DNA of 64,000 nt from positions 39,973 through 103,972 of the forward strand of contig NZ_BAOG01000071.1 of assembly GCF_000400365.1 (NCBI RefSeq), read 5' to 3'. Positions 19,362 through 27,492 of the stretch are shown here, in pieces. How positions within the stretch are numbered: the first letter of the stretch is position 1; each line of letters opens with the position of its first letter. This stretch comes from Vibrio jasicida CAIM 1864 = LMG 25398. Lineage in GTDB: Bacteria; Pseudomonadota; Gammaproteobacteria; Enterobacterales; Vibrionaceae. Under the pieces are notes generated by a model that saw only the letters and a program-made list of their open reading frames with translations, ran no database searches and was not told where the DNA came from. The position numbers and the translations under genes are program-made.

Positions 19362-19682
19362 ATGAAAGCACGCAATGCCCTTTTGATTTTACTCACGAGC
19401 ACTATTGGTTTTAACGCTCATGCGATTACCGACGCAAGCAAGATTGGCGCAAACGCAGGAGCGATGAGTTACTGTTACGATCGTGTCGCCTCTGGCAAAG
19501 ACAAATCGAAATACCGTTTATTGAAGCTGAAAACCTTAGAAGAATATCAAGACCTAGACAGCAGTGACCGAGCAAGAGCCCTAGTAATGAAGAAAGCCGC
19601 TGAAGATGGAGAATATCTTGGCGACCCACTGGATAAATCACGATGCAATAGCTTAAGAAAGATGTTGTTTGTGAAATACTAA
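19362..19682 (+). CDS. Small secreted protein of unknown function
   Basis: A 106-aa protein with a clear signal peptide (cleavage after HAHA-like NAHA, about residue 21) and a charged mature part. That part contains two Cys residues (SYCYDR and SRCNSL) that could form a disulfide. It is preceded by AGGAAAG 8 bases before ATG and followed by a hairpin terminator, so it is a real monocistronic gene. I do not recognise a named family. Confidence 0.7.
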   Translation: MKARNALLILLTSTIGFNAHAITDASKIGANAGAMSYCYDRVASGKDKSKYRLLKLKTLEEYQDLDSSDRARALVMKKAAEDGEYLGDPLDKSRCNSLRKMLFVKY

Positions 19683-19698
19683 TCAAACCAGATTCCTT

Positions 19699-19728
19699 AA
19701 AAGCCATCACTTTCTAGTGGTGGCTTTA
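19699..19728 (+). terminator. Terminator after the small secreted protein gene
   Basis: An 11-bp stem AAAGCCATCAC/GTGGTGGCTTT with one G-T pair and a 6-base loop is followed by an A/T tract. It lies between two convergent genes. Confidence 0.7.
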
Positions 19729-19752
19729 AAATACCAAAGCATATAGTAATGT

Positions 19753-20931
19753 TTAAGTACAAGTTGATTTTGCACGTTTTTCGTGCGATAAAAATCTTTC
19801 GAAAATTCCGCCACTCAAAAGCCTGTCACTCGTTACAGGAGGACTGATCAAAATGCCTTGTAAATGATAGATATCAGCTGAGTTAAGAAGCATACGAGTA
19901 GAATCATTTTCAACGCCGTCAAAAATTAAGCCTATGCCGTTAGACTTTGCTATTTCGCTTGCCGAACTGAATAATTGAGTCAATTCCTCTTTAGGCAAAC
20001 TAGATATTTCTTGAATTACTTCCTGATTAAACTTCACATATTTTATTGGAAAATCTGACAATTTAGACATTAATTCAACGTCTAAACTACTTTCTTCGAT
20101 AGTGAAACTAAAGCCGTAAGATTTCAAAATATTTGAAACTTCGAATAAACTTTCACGATCAGAAAGCAAAACATCTTTACCACCAATATTGAAACTAATC
20201 ATATGATTATCATTAAAAATCTTAAAACTTTCACAACAACCGGATGAAAGAATTGACTTTAATGCTTTGAGATTAATACTAATGGTAAATAAGATATCAC
20301 CTTTAACTTGACTAAATTTAGACTTATAATCATTGATAAAGCTATCAAATACAAATAAACTATACAAACAACTTTGAGTAACTTGCTTTACATCATATTT
20401 CAAATCAATCGCTAAGTTGTTTACTGCCATGACATTATCCAAACGCCCGAAGACTTCTATACTAAATGCCACATTGTCATCACAATGTTCTCTTTCTTGA
20501 TAGTATACAGTAACCGGTAGACTACTATAAGAAACCATTTCATCATTATTATCTAACTCTTTAGTCAAACTACTTTTTAACAACTCAGCATCAAAAGGTT
20601 TTTTGATAGTAGATATTATATTTAGATCATATAACTTTCCTATTAATCCGATAGACTCCAAGACATTCTGTTCCAATGAAGATATTATTATTATTTTTGA
20701 TGAAATGTGAATATGAGACAGCATATTTAGTAGTTGCAGCCCATCACCATTTGGCATAACTATATCCATTATAATAAAATTATAATTCCTGTATCTTAGT
20801 TTATTTAGAGCCTCGTAAGCATTATTCACGCAAGTTATTTTTATTTTTTTATCAACTTCATAAACTATACTTTCCAAGATACCTTGAGATAACAATACAT
20901 CATCGACAATTAAAACTGACTTAGACATCAT
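19753..20931 (-). CDS. Response regulator with receiver and degenerate EAL domain
   Basis: The N-terminal receiver is intact (VDD10-11, phospho-acceptor D56 in IIMDIVMP, K113-like in IKKPF). The C-terminal 250 residues keep an EAL fold outline, but the catalytic motifs are lost. EALxR is EVFGR, the DDFGTGYS loop is missing, and LELTE is replaced by a Gly-rich stretch. The terminal QG and one Lys remain. It is therefore probably a c-di-GMP sensor or protein-binding module, not a phosphodiesterase. The ATG overlaps the upstream XRE gene by 11 bases, with AAGGA before it, so the two are translationally coupled. Codon use is AT-rich. Confidence 0.8.
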   Translation of the reverse strand: MMSKSVLIVDDVLLSQGILESIVYEVDKKIKITCVNNAYEALNKLRYRNYNFIIMDIVMPNGDGLQLLNMLSHIHISSKIIIISSLEQNVLESIGLIGKLYDLNIISTIKKPFDAELLKSSLTKELDNNDEMVSYSSLPVTVYYQEREHCDDNVAFSIEVFGRLDNVMAVNNLAIDLKYDVKQVTQSCLYSLFVFDSFINDYKSKFSQVKGDILFTISINLKALKSILSSGCCESFKIFNDNHMISFNIGGKDVLLSDRESLFEVSNILKSYGFSFTIEESSLDVELMSKLSDFPIKYVKFNQEVIQEISSLPKEELTQLFSSASEIAKSNGIGLIFDGVENDSTRMLLNSADIYHLQGILISPPVTSDRLLSGGIFERFLSHEKRAKSTCT

Positions 20932-21787
20932 TGTAATCCTTATATTGGGATAATATATTCATCCATACGCGTTGTGATTTCAATACTTTACTCTCAATAT
21001 TCATTAGTTTAAAAGAAAAAGGTTCAGCTGGAATACTCCTATACTCAAAACTAAGAGAAAAAAACAAATCAAAATTTAGTGAATTATTTACATAAACAAC
21101 TAACTTTGTGTTTGGGTTGAAGCTATGCATGTAACGATAAACTTCTCGTCCCAAGATTTTAGGTAAAACCGATGAGCTAACGCAATTAAAAGATAATATA
21201 AAATAAGAATTCTCATTGACTGACATAATATCTCGACCAAGGTAGTCACTAATAACATCATAATGTAATGAAAATATATGGGCAATCAACTGCCCATCAA
21301 TTAAAGCGATTGTGACTTCGCCACCATATTGTTCTATAAGCTTAGCTACTATCGATTCTCTCATTAACCCTGATTCTTCCATTTTTTCTAAAATCAAGTT
21401 CCTTTCAAAGTTAAAAATAATTTCAAAAATGTTCGTGTATCTTTTAATAAGATCTAAATTTGTACTGTTTAATATTACAATTTCTATATTATTAACATCT
21501 AGTTCGTTAAAATATCCATGGTTATCGAGTCTTTTTACATAAGCAGGTAAATTATTGATGTTGTTTTGATCCAACCAGATATCAAAGATGTTATACCCTA
21601 GCATGTCTAATATTTGATTCTGACGGTTCAAATGTGGTTTGGTCGCACCACGCTCCCACCTACTTAAGGTAACAACATCTAAATTGTTAAAATTCTTACT
21701 ACTCTGTTGAAGTGCATTTACAAACTCTAACTGTGATAAACCATTCTGCTTTCTAAAAGACCTAAGGATTTCTCCAAACATTAGCAA
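20921..21787 (-). CDS. XRE-family regulator with long uncharacterised C-terminal domain (paralogue 1)
   Basis: An N-terminal Cro/CI-type HTH (about 1-70, with VVTLSRWERGATKP as the recognition region) is fused to about 210 residues of mixed alpha/beta sequence. Parts of it (IALIDGQLIAHIFSLHYDV) read like a GNAT-type strand-helix pattern, but the acetyl-CoA loop is not clear. Two other genes in the window (37208-38128 and 41605-42612) have the same plan. It is co-transcribed with the REC-EAL gene and lies next to a hybrid kinase and an HPt gene, so it is the likely DNA-binding output of that cluster. No characterised family is recognised for the C-terminal half. Confidence 0.72.
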   Translation of the reverse strand: MLMFGEILRSFRKQNGLSQLEFVNALQQSSKNFNNLDVVTLSRWERGATKPHLNRQNQILDMLGYNIFDIWLDQNNINNLPAYVKRLDNHGYFNELDVNNIEIVILNSTNLDLIKRYTNIFEIIFNFERNLILEKMEESGLMRESIVAKLIEQYGGEVTIALIDGQLIAHIFSLHYDVISDYLGRDIMSVNENSYFILSFNCVSSSVLPKILGREVYRYMHSFNPNTKLVVYVNNSLNFDLFFSLSFEYRSIPAEPFSFKLMNIESKVLKSQRVWMNILSQYKDYNDV

Positions 21788-21836
21788 TAACTCACATTTG
21801 ATTAATGTAAGCTAAGATTTTCTTTTGTATTCTTAT

Positions 21837-21880
21837 AAAAAAAAAGGGGCACTTTTAAAACCACATTATCAAAAATGCCC
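21837..21880 (-). terminator. Terminator downstream of the hybrid kinase gene
   Basis: Read on the minus strand, GGGCATTTTT pairs with AAAAGTGCCC, then a run of nine or more T follows. It separates the HPt-kinase transcript from the XRE-REC pair. Confidence 0.8.
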
Positions 21881-21950
21881 ACCTACGGTATTAAAAGATA
21901 TGATTTCAATGATTTAGTACATACCACCTAGGAATATGGAATGACGGCAT

Positions 21951-24311
21951 TTAACTTTCCAAAGTAAGCAATAATGTTCTTATCAACTCTGATTGATCTA
22001 TAGGCTTTGTAATATAACTGTTAAAGTGGTGACTCATTTTTTCTTCGTCCTGAATAGTCGCCCTAGCAGTCACAGCGATAATTGGCACTCCAGGATAATC
22101 GGCTTTGACTCGATTCGCTAATTCGATTCCTCCCATATTCGGCATTGAAACATCCGTTAGTATCACGTCAAAACTAGTTAAGGTCAGAGCTGCTAAAGCG
22201 TCAAAACCATCGATAGCACATATACATTCGACCCCTTGCTCGGAAAGGTGATACTGTAAAATCTCACGATTGAATTCTACATCATCAACGACAAGCGCTT
22301 TAAGTCCGATTAAGTCATGTGTTGGCGGAGAAATATCTATGTCGCGAGGAGTGCTTGCTTTTTCACTGTTGATGTTGCTTGGAGTCATTATTTCTATAGG
22401 CAAACACACTCTGAACACACTTCCCTTCCCAAACTCACTTTCTACGATCAATTCGCCTTCCATCAAGCCTATCAACGCTTTAGTGATAGCCAATCCAAGA
22501 CCAAATCCAAACTGTTTATCTTCTTGATTCAATTGTTCAAAGCTATTAAAGATGGATTTAATATATTCTTTCTTAATACCTCTTCCTGTGTCAGAAACTG
22601 AAAACACGACCATTTCCTTTCCGTCTACCATATCTAAACGGACTTCTAATAGAATTCTTCCTATATCCGTGAATTTAATTGCGTTCGATATAATATTTGC
22701 TAATGCTTGCTGAAACCTCAGATGATCAATAAATAGCTGATTTTCATTGTCAATACCATTTAAACAAACATCAAATTCTAGATCTTTTTGATGTGCTAGC
22801 GGAATGAAAGTCCTTTCTATATCTCTTAGTATTATGCCAAGGTCAACTTTCTTTTTGTTTAATGTATAATTAACAGAATCAAGTCTCTCAAAGTCTAAAA
22901 GATCATTGACTATATCCAAAATCATAATACTTGCAGTTGTTATTCCTTCAAGTTCATGCTCATATTTACTGATAAACTTCTCTTTTCTTAGTATATGTGT
23001 GTATCCAATAATAGCGTTTAACGGAGTCCTTATTTCATGAGAAACATTAGATAATAAAGTTGATTTATTTTTGGTTGCAATCAATGCTTCTTGTGCGGCT
23101 AGTTCATATTGCTCTGTTCGTATCCTAACTTTTTCTTCTAAATCTTCAATTAATAATTTTATCGTTCCACCGGCTTCACTGTATGCACGAGATAGTAACT
23201 CTATTTCATCTCCATTATGGCAAAGTACTTTCATTGCATTTTTGAAGTCACGACTTTTCAAATAATCAGCTTGATTTATTAATTTTTTTACTGGCTTAAA
23301 CGTTTTAGACACGGTTATATAAATAAGGAATAGAAACAAGAAAAATAAAAAAGACGCCACTAAAACAATTTTTTCTACTAAAAGATTGTCTGAGGATAAC
23401 AATAAATCTCTTGTCGATACATAGCTTGAATGCAAGTGGGACTCTGGAGTAACTAGAATAATTTGCCAATTCATAGCTTTATTTTTTCTATGTATTACAT
23501 TGTACATGCCATCTCCAGAGTCAATAGAGAAGAAACCAGAGCTTTGATTTAAAATATAGTTCTTGAGAGTGCTATCATTTCCTCCTTCAAAGTTACTGCT
23601 ACTTAATAAGTTCAATATTTTTTTGTCAACATTAGATGTAACTACATAACCTTTGTCGTCTACAAGTAAAAAACGGTAATTATATGCATCTAAGCTGTCA
23701 AATGACAGTGACTTGGAAAATATATCAAGATCTAGCTCAAATTTTATAAAGTGATTGGGATGTTTTTCTATTGGTTGTAATACATAAAAATTCACAACAT
23801 TTTCATTTTCGACAATTTTAAATTTCAATGCTTTTTCACTATTCCATAAGCGAGTATGTTCAGCAATGTATTCTGCTATAAGGGAAGATTGATCACCTGT
23901 TAGTGAAACCTCAATATTATTATTCATGTCCACTACTGAAATATTCTTAATATAATCAGTGGCAACACTATTGATACAACTTAGGTTACTTTCAATAGAA
24001 TTAAGTTCTGGGTACCCTTCCATACATGATGACTCAAAAACAAGTGTTAGATACTTGATTTCTTCTGTAATAAAATTTGATTGATCTTCTAATAGAGCAT
24101 CTTGACTTTTTACAAACGTTTCTACTAGTTTTGTGTTTTGACCAATGATCCCCGATTTGATACTATCTAATTGACTGTCGTAATTGTTTTTCACTAGATT
24201 TATAGATATATAAATAAAGGAACCAACAAAAATCAAAAAAACAACTGTATTTATTAATATTATCTTATTTCTGAAAGACAAAACTTCGCCCTTTATATAT
24301 CTATGATACAT
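21951..24311 (-). CDS. Hybrid sensor histidine kinase with periplasmic sensor domain and C-terminal receiver
   Basis: A membrane helix at about 14-36 is followed by a large periplasmic domain (about 40-335) with a Cache-like pattern. A second helix (about 335-360) precedes a HAMP-like linker, HisKA with H425 in SHEIRTPLNAIIGY, HATPase (NIISNAIKF, DTGRGI, FGLGLAITKAL) and a receiver with D720 in LTDVSMPNMGG. It has no HPt of its own; the HPt is the separate upstream gene, which it overlaps by 19 bases. The relay is therefore kinase to receiver to HPt to a distant receiver, probably the REC-EAL protein. The start could also be internal. The signal is unknown. Confidence 0.9.
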   Translation of the reverse strand: MYHRYIKGEVLSFRNKIILINTVVFLIFVGSFIYISINLVKNNYDSQLDSIKSGIIGQNTKLVETFVKSQDALLEDQSNFITEEIKYLTLVFESSCMEGYPELNSIESNLSCINSVATDYIKNISVVDMNNNIEVSLTGDQSSLIAEYIAEHTRLWNSEKALKFKIVENENVVNFYVLQPIEKHPNHFIKFELDLDIFSKSLSFDSLDAYNYRFLLVDDKGYVVTSNVDKKILNLLSSSNFEGGNDSTLKNYILNQSSGFFSIDSGDGMYNVIHRKNKAMNWQIILVTPESHLHSSYVSTRDLLLSSDNLLVEKIVLVASFLFFLFLFLIYITVSKTFKPVKKLINQADYLKSRDFKNAMKVLCHNGDEIELLSRAYSEAGGTIKLLIEDLEEKVRIRTEQYELAAQEALIATKNKSTLLSNVSHEIRTPLNAIIGYTHILRKEKFISKYEHELEGITTASIMILDIVNDLLDFERLDSVNYTLNKKKVDLGIILRDIERTFIPLAHQKDLEFDVCLNGIDNENQLFIDHLRFQQALANIISNAIKFTDIGRILLEVRLDMVDGKEMVVFSVSDTGRGIKKEYIKSIFNSFEQLNQEDKQFGFGLGLAITKALIGLMEGELIVESEFGKGSVFRVCLPIEIMTPSNINSEKASTPRDIDISPPTHDLIGLKALVVDDVEFNREILQYHLSEQGVECICAIDGFDALAALTLTSFDVILTDVSMPNMGGIELANRVKADYPGVPIIAVTARATIQDEEKMSHHFNSYITKPIDQSELIRTLLLTLES

Positions 24312-24607
24312 ATCATAGCTATCGCCATATCTACTAATTTATTTCGTGCAGCTTTTTGGTTTACCAAACATGAGTAACGCTCAATTTTCTGACAGATATT
24401 TTCTACTTCTAAAACACCACATGTAGAAGCAATCCCTTTCAACCGGTGTGCTGAATTTACGAGAGACAGATTTTCTTCGACCATGTCTACCAAAAATTTT
24501 TCCAAACATTGTTTTGCGAGGTACCTGAAATGTCTACCCTTTTCTGAATTATATTCTACACCTGTACTTTTCATAAATAGCTTACTTTGCAATTGATATG
24601 CAGTCAT
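24293..24607 (-). CDS. Stand-alone HPt phosphotransfer protein
   Basis: A 104-aa helical protein carries an HPt signature (SAHRLKGIASTCGV, phospho-acceptor His54) and no other domain. GGGAAG lies 5 bases before ATG 24607. It overlaps the hybrid kinase gene by 19 bases, so the two are made together and it would carry the phosphate from that kinase's receiver (D720) to a response regulator. It is a small but convincing gene. Confidence 0.82.
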   Translation of the reverse strand: MTAYQLQSKLFMKSTGVEYNSEKGRHFRYLAKQCLEKFLVDMVEENLSLVNSAHRLKGIASTCGVLEVENICQKIERYSCLVNQKAARNKLVDMAIAMICIIDI

Positions 24608-24940
24608 TTACTTCCCACTTTTAATGACGAATTACACGATCTCCACAAAATGCATAATTTGCAACAATTTCGATATGGCACTTTCTTTTTGTTAAAACCA
24701 AAAGTGCCTATCCAACTCTCTGCTTCCTAAAAGTTGTTGTCAAAACGAAGCGGTCACCTAACTCTAGGTCATTGTTCTAAAGCTAATTTTTTAAAAGCAT
24801 AGCACCAAAATGTTGAAAATTTCGCCAATTAGGATACTGCAACAGCAATGGCATTTATAACTTTTTATTTTACAAATTGCCAATGATGAAAAATACTAGG
24901 CATTATACGTAACAATAAATTGCAAGAGCCTAATATTAAT
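24608..24940. other. Promoter region of the HPt-kinase operon, with an inverted repeat
   Basis: I see no gene. An inverted repeat GGCACTTT...AAAGTGCC at 24677-24708 resembles the stem of the terminator at 21847-21880 (GGGCACTTTT...). It could be a regulator site or a terminator-like element; its place between divergent genes favours regulation. Confidence 0.35.
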
Positions 24941-25186
24941 ATGAAACTGCCAGTTATCATTTTGTTTTTCACTATATTTTTAACTTCTTATCAAGCAAGA
25001 GGATTAACCGTAAAGTGGGTGGGAGTTGTTCCTAAACTTAGTTGTTCTGAAAATCCGGTATCAAATCAGACCGACTTACTTAAGTTGAAAAAAAAGTGTG
25101 GTCATGACATTTTACTAAAACAATCTAAAGTGGAAAAAAAAGAAAGTCTGGATCAATTGGAAGCTGTCTTGAGTTTTAAAATTTAA
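24941..25186 (+). CDS. Small secreted protein, unknown
   Basis: An 81-aa product has a hydrophobic N-terminal segment ending near YQARG that looks like a signal peptide. Two Cys residues (LSCSEN and KKCGHD) and a Lys-rich tail follow. The upstream frame opens 21 bases earlier. Base composition is AT-rich like the rest of the accessory region. The stop is directly followed, in the same frame, by sequence that looks like the start of a winged-helix protein, which suggests local decay. I do not recognise a family, and it may be a remnant. Confidence 0.4.
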   Translation: MKLPVIILFFTIFLTSYQARGLTVKWVGVVPKLSCSENPVSNQTDLLKLKKKCGHDILLKQSKVEKKESLDQLEAVLSFKI

Positions 25187-25435
25187 TTGCGTTGTACGTA
25201 TGTGCTTATCGGAAACCAAGTAGCACTTAGTATTTTCAAAAAATCAAAACTATCGCTAAGGAATAGCTTGTGTCCGATAAGCACGAATTTCTTAACGGAT
25301 TCCCAACAGCCCTTTTATCTTCTTGAAGGATACTGGATGATGGCAAATCTACTCACTAATTATGTCATTTTTCATGCGGATAGATATAGAGTTCCACTCC
25401 AGTTCACTAACTGTGATAATTTACCGAAACCGTAA
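25187..25435 (+). pseudogene. Probable decayed winged-helix regulator fragment
   Basis: The frame continues directly after the previous stop. It contains YVLIGNQVALSI followed by KLSLRN, a pattern seen at the N-terminus of ToxR/OmpR-like winged-helix proteins. The fold is never completed before the stop. A full winged-helix motif appears in another frame just downstream. No start codon or ribosome site is convincing. I read it as a remnant. Confidence 0.28.
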
Positions 25436-25733
25436 TAAAAACTCGCAACCACTTTGTCTTAGACTCACACGAAGTGAGTTTTTAATCTTGCGGGAGTTCG
25501 CTTCATACCCCGGGCAGCATTTATCAAAGCATCATCTAATTGAAGTCGGCTGGCCAAATATGTGTATTGGACCTAACTCGCTTACTATGGTGATTATGTC
25601 ATTGAGAAAGAAACTCACTAAGGCTGCTAGCTTTTGGGAAATCGTCACAATACACAGGATTGGTTACAGCATGAGTTTGTCTCCTTTAGATTTAGATTCA
25701 CGCATAAAGATAATAAACTATGAGTACGGATAA
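25362..25733 (+). CDS. Small winged-helix (Trans_reg_C-like) DNA-binding protein
   Basis: A 119-123 aa product is almost entirely a winged-helix domain. LRLTRSEFLILREF is helix 1, HLSKHHLIEVGWP leads to NSLTMVIMSLRKKL as the recognition helix, and IHRIGYSMSL is the wing. This is the ToxR/OmpR output fold without a receiver or membrane helix. Starts are ATG 25362 or ATG 25374, and neither has a good ribosome site. It overlaps the upstream remnant in another frame, so it may be the 3' part of a frameshifted longer regulator. Confidence 0.5.
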   Translation: MSFFMRIDIEFHSSSLTVIIYRNRNKNSQPLCLRLTRSEFLILREFASYPGQHLSKHHLIEVGWPNMCIGPNSLTMVIMSLRKKLTKAASFWEIVTIHRIGYSMSLSPLDLDSRIKIINYEYG

Positions 25734-26002
25734 GAACCTTTTCTTCGCAGTTCATAAACATATGATATTCTGTAGGAATTTCATATATTATTATTTACTT
25801 AATAACGAATGTATTATAGTTATGAATAAAGACATATAGCTCGCGTCATTCAGAAAAATGTATGAGACGAACTATATAAATTTGTCAATTAACAAAATTG
25901 CTCATTAGTATCATTGCTTTACCCGGCTGTCCTAAAGTGATTTCTTTTTATAGAAACTCTTTTTCTTAGATACGTTTTACTTTATTAACAAATCCATTTA
26001 TT
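25734..26002. other. AT-rich gap, no gene seen
   Basis: This stretch lies between the winged-helix gene and the convergent dsbB-like gene. I see no open frame with coding character and no convincing terminator. Confidence 0.4.
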
Positions 26003-26566
26003 TTACAATACAATTTCCAAATTTAATCTAAATATATTAATTTGAATTACTAATTCCGTATAATCTAAAAAAATTGATCGTTCACTAAGACAACTACAAT
26101 AATAATATTCAAGGAAAAAAAACAGTAATAACCATTGTGGCATAGATTTCCCTATAAATTGCCAAACAACTTTACCGCAATCACTATAAGCTTCAAACCT
26201 CCTTGGCTCCAATGAAATTAACGGGCCCCAATCTGGAAAGTTAACACGTAAAGGACAAGAAACAAATGGAGATGGACTGAACTGGTAATTAATATGCTCG
26301 AGCGAAAAAAGTAAACCACGATACGCAGAATCCCCCCACGTTAAAAGGCTATGCCAGCGTCCAAAAACATGTTGTGCTGCTGTCATCCCGCATATCGCGG
26401 ATACTCCTACACCTATCAACGCTACACGCTCATAAATACATAAAACACATGGTTTAAGGTGAAGCGCATGTTGAAAGTAAAGTCCTATACCTTGAAAACT
26501 AATAGCGAAAATAAAAACGGTGAACCAAAATGAACGCGTTTGGGAGAGTTTATATAGAAAATACAA
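26003..26566 (-). CDS. dsbB: DsbB-like disulfide bond formation protein with frameshifted C-terminus
   Basis: This inner-membrane quinone reductase would reoxidise DsbA. Counting from TTG 26566, which has TGAGGAAA before it, the two Cys pairs fall at C40/C43 (KPCVLCIYERVAL) and C104/C130 (FVSC, SDCG), the same spacing as E. coli DsbB. MPQWLLLFF marks the start of helix 4. After an 8-base T run (plus-strand A run near 26115-26122) the reading frame diverges. The +1 frame would give SLNIIIVVVLVNDQFF and a stop at 26065, a much better helix 4. The gene has therefore suffered a homopolymer frameshift, or the base count is wrong. The frame is open upstream to 26662. Confidence 0.75.
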   Translation of the reverse strand: MYFLYKLSQTRSFWFTVFIFAISFQGIGLYFQHALHLKPCVLCIYERVALIGVGVSAICGMTAAQHVFGRWHSLLTWGDSAYRGLLFSLEHINYQFSPSPFVSCPLRVNFPDWGPLISLEPRRFEAYSDCGKVVWQFIGKSMPQWLLLFFFLEYYYCSCLSERSIFLDYTELVIQINIFRLNLEIVL

Positions 26567-27300
26567 TTTTGCTTTCCTCAATATGATATCTGAAAATGTC
26601 GTAAGTAATATAAAATCCGTTGCGCATTGTAAGATAACATTACTTTTCAGTAGAAATTCCAAAGCACAGAAACGGAAAGTTCAAAGCGAAGGACAGATTT
26701 TTCGTCATTTTTGACAAAATCTTGGCAAAATACCACGGTAACAAAATAAGAATATTAGCCAAAAACAAGTTATCGCATATTGTCATTTAACTTTTTAAAG
26801 TCATGACTTTAGACAGATAACCTGAACGTTATAAACGCATGATAGAAGTATAATTACTTTGAGGTAGCCGTTGCCAACAATTTGTAGATAGCTAAATGAA
26901 CTTTGCTAATATCGGGATTTGATGTCGTCTCTATCAATTTCGAATACAAAACAAAAATGATGAAGCTTTTTCTAAGCAAGTTTTCACTTAGCTCATTCCA
27001 GTTAGAGGTTCAGTTTTTTGATACGCATTTGTGACAATCAGTTTTTGGAGTGACTTACATATTGAAAAATGATTTGATGCTCTATTGTATAGATTATGAT
27101 CCCTTAGTTGAAGCCAATGCTGTTGGCTTTATGTGCCCCTCGTTGTCAAAGCGGTAATAAAACTCGGCACTGTTGATTTTCAGTTTTTTAATATAAATTT
27201 AGAACTTATGATAGACAAACAGTAAGGAGACAGGTTCATAATCTTTGTTTGTGCAACAAGTCTTTGTAGAGTTTTAAAACGAGCGGTTTAAACTTAATAG
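26567..27300. other. Long intergenic region, no clear gene
   Basis: About 730 bases lie between the dsbB-like gene and the terminator at 27301. A 31-codon TTG frame near 27061 follows GGAG at long spacing but has no recognisable product. A small RNA ending at the 27301 terminator is possible but not shown. Confidence 0.3.
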
Positions 27301-27328
27301 AGGGCATCGTGATGATGCCCTTTTCTTG
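27301..27328 (+). terminator. Strong hairpin terminator with no gene upstream on its strand
   Basis: AGGGCATC pairs with GATGCCCT over a 5-base loop, followed by TTTCTTGTT. There is no protein gene upstream on the plus strand within 1.5 kb, so it could end an unannotated transcript. Confidence 0.6.
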
Positions 27329-27330
27329 TT

Positions 27331-27362
27331 GTATAGAGAACCGCCCTGCTAGGCTGGGGGTT
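27331..27362. repeat. Imperfect hairpin resembling an IS200/IS605-type end
   Basis: GAACCGCCC and TGGGGGTTC form a stem with one G-G mismatch around TGCTAGGC. Subterminal hairpins of this kind occur at IS200/IS605 ends. No transposase gene is present, so at most a remnant or a derived element is left. Confidence 0.25.
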
Positions 27363-27492
27363 CCGTAAAGCTTACAGTTATATAACCCCTTTCAATTTGA
27401 TAAAAACATCTTATGGTCTGGCAACTGCAAAAGTTAATTTAGAATAGAAAGGTGGTCCCAATAGGGGGACAAATAGAGCCCACGGTGTGGTT

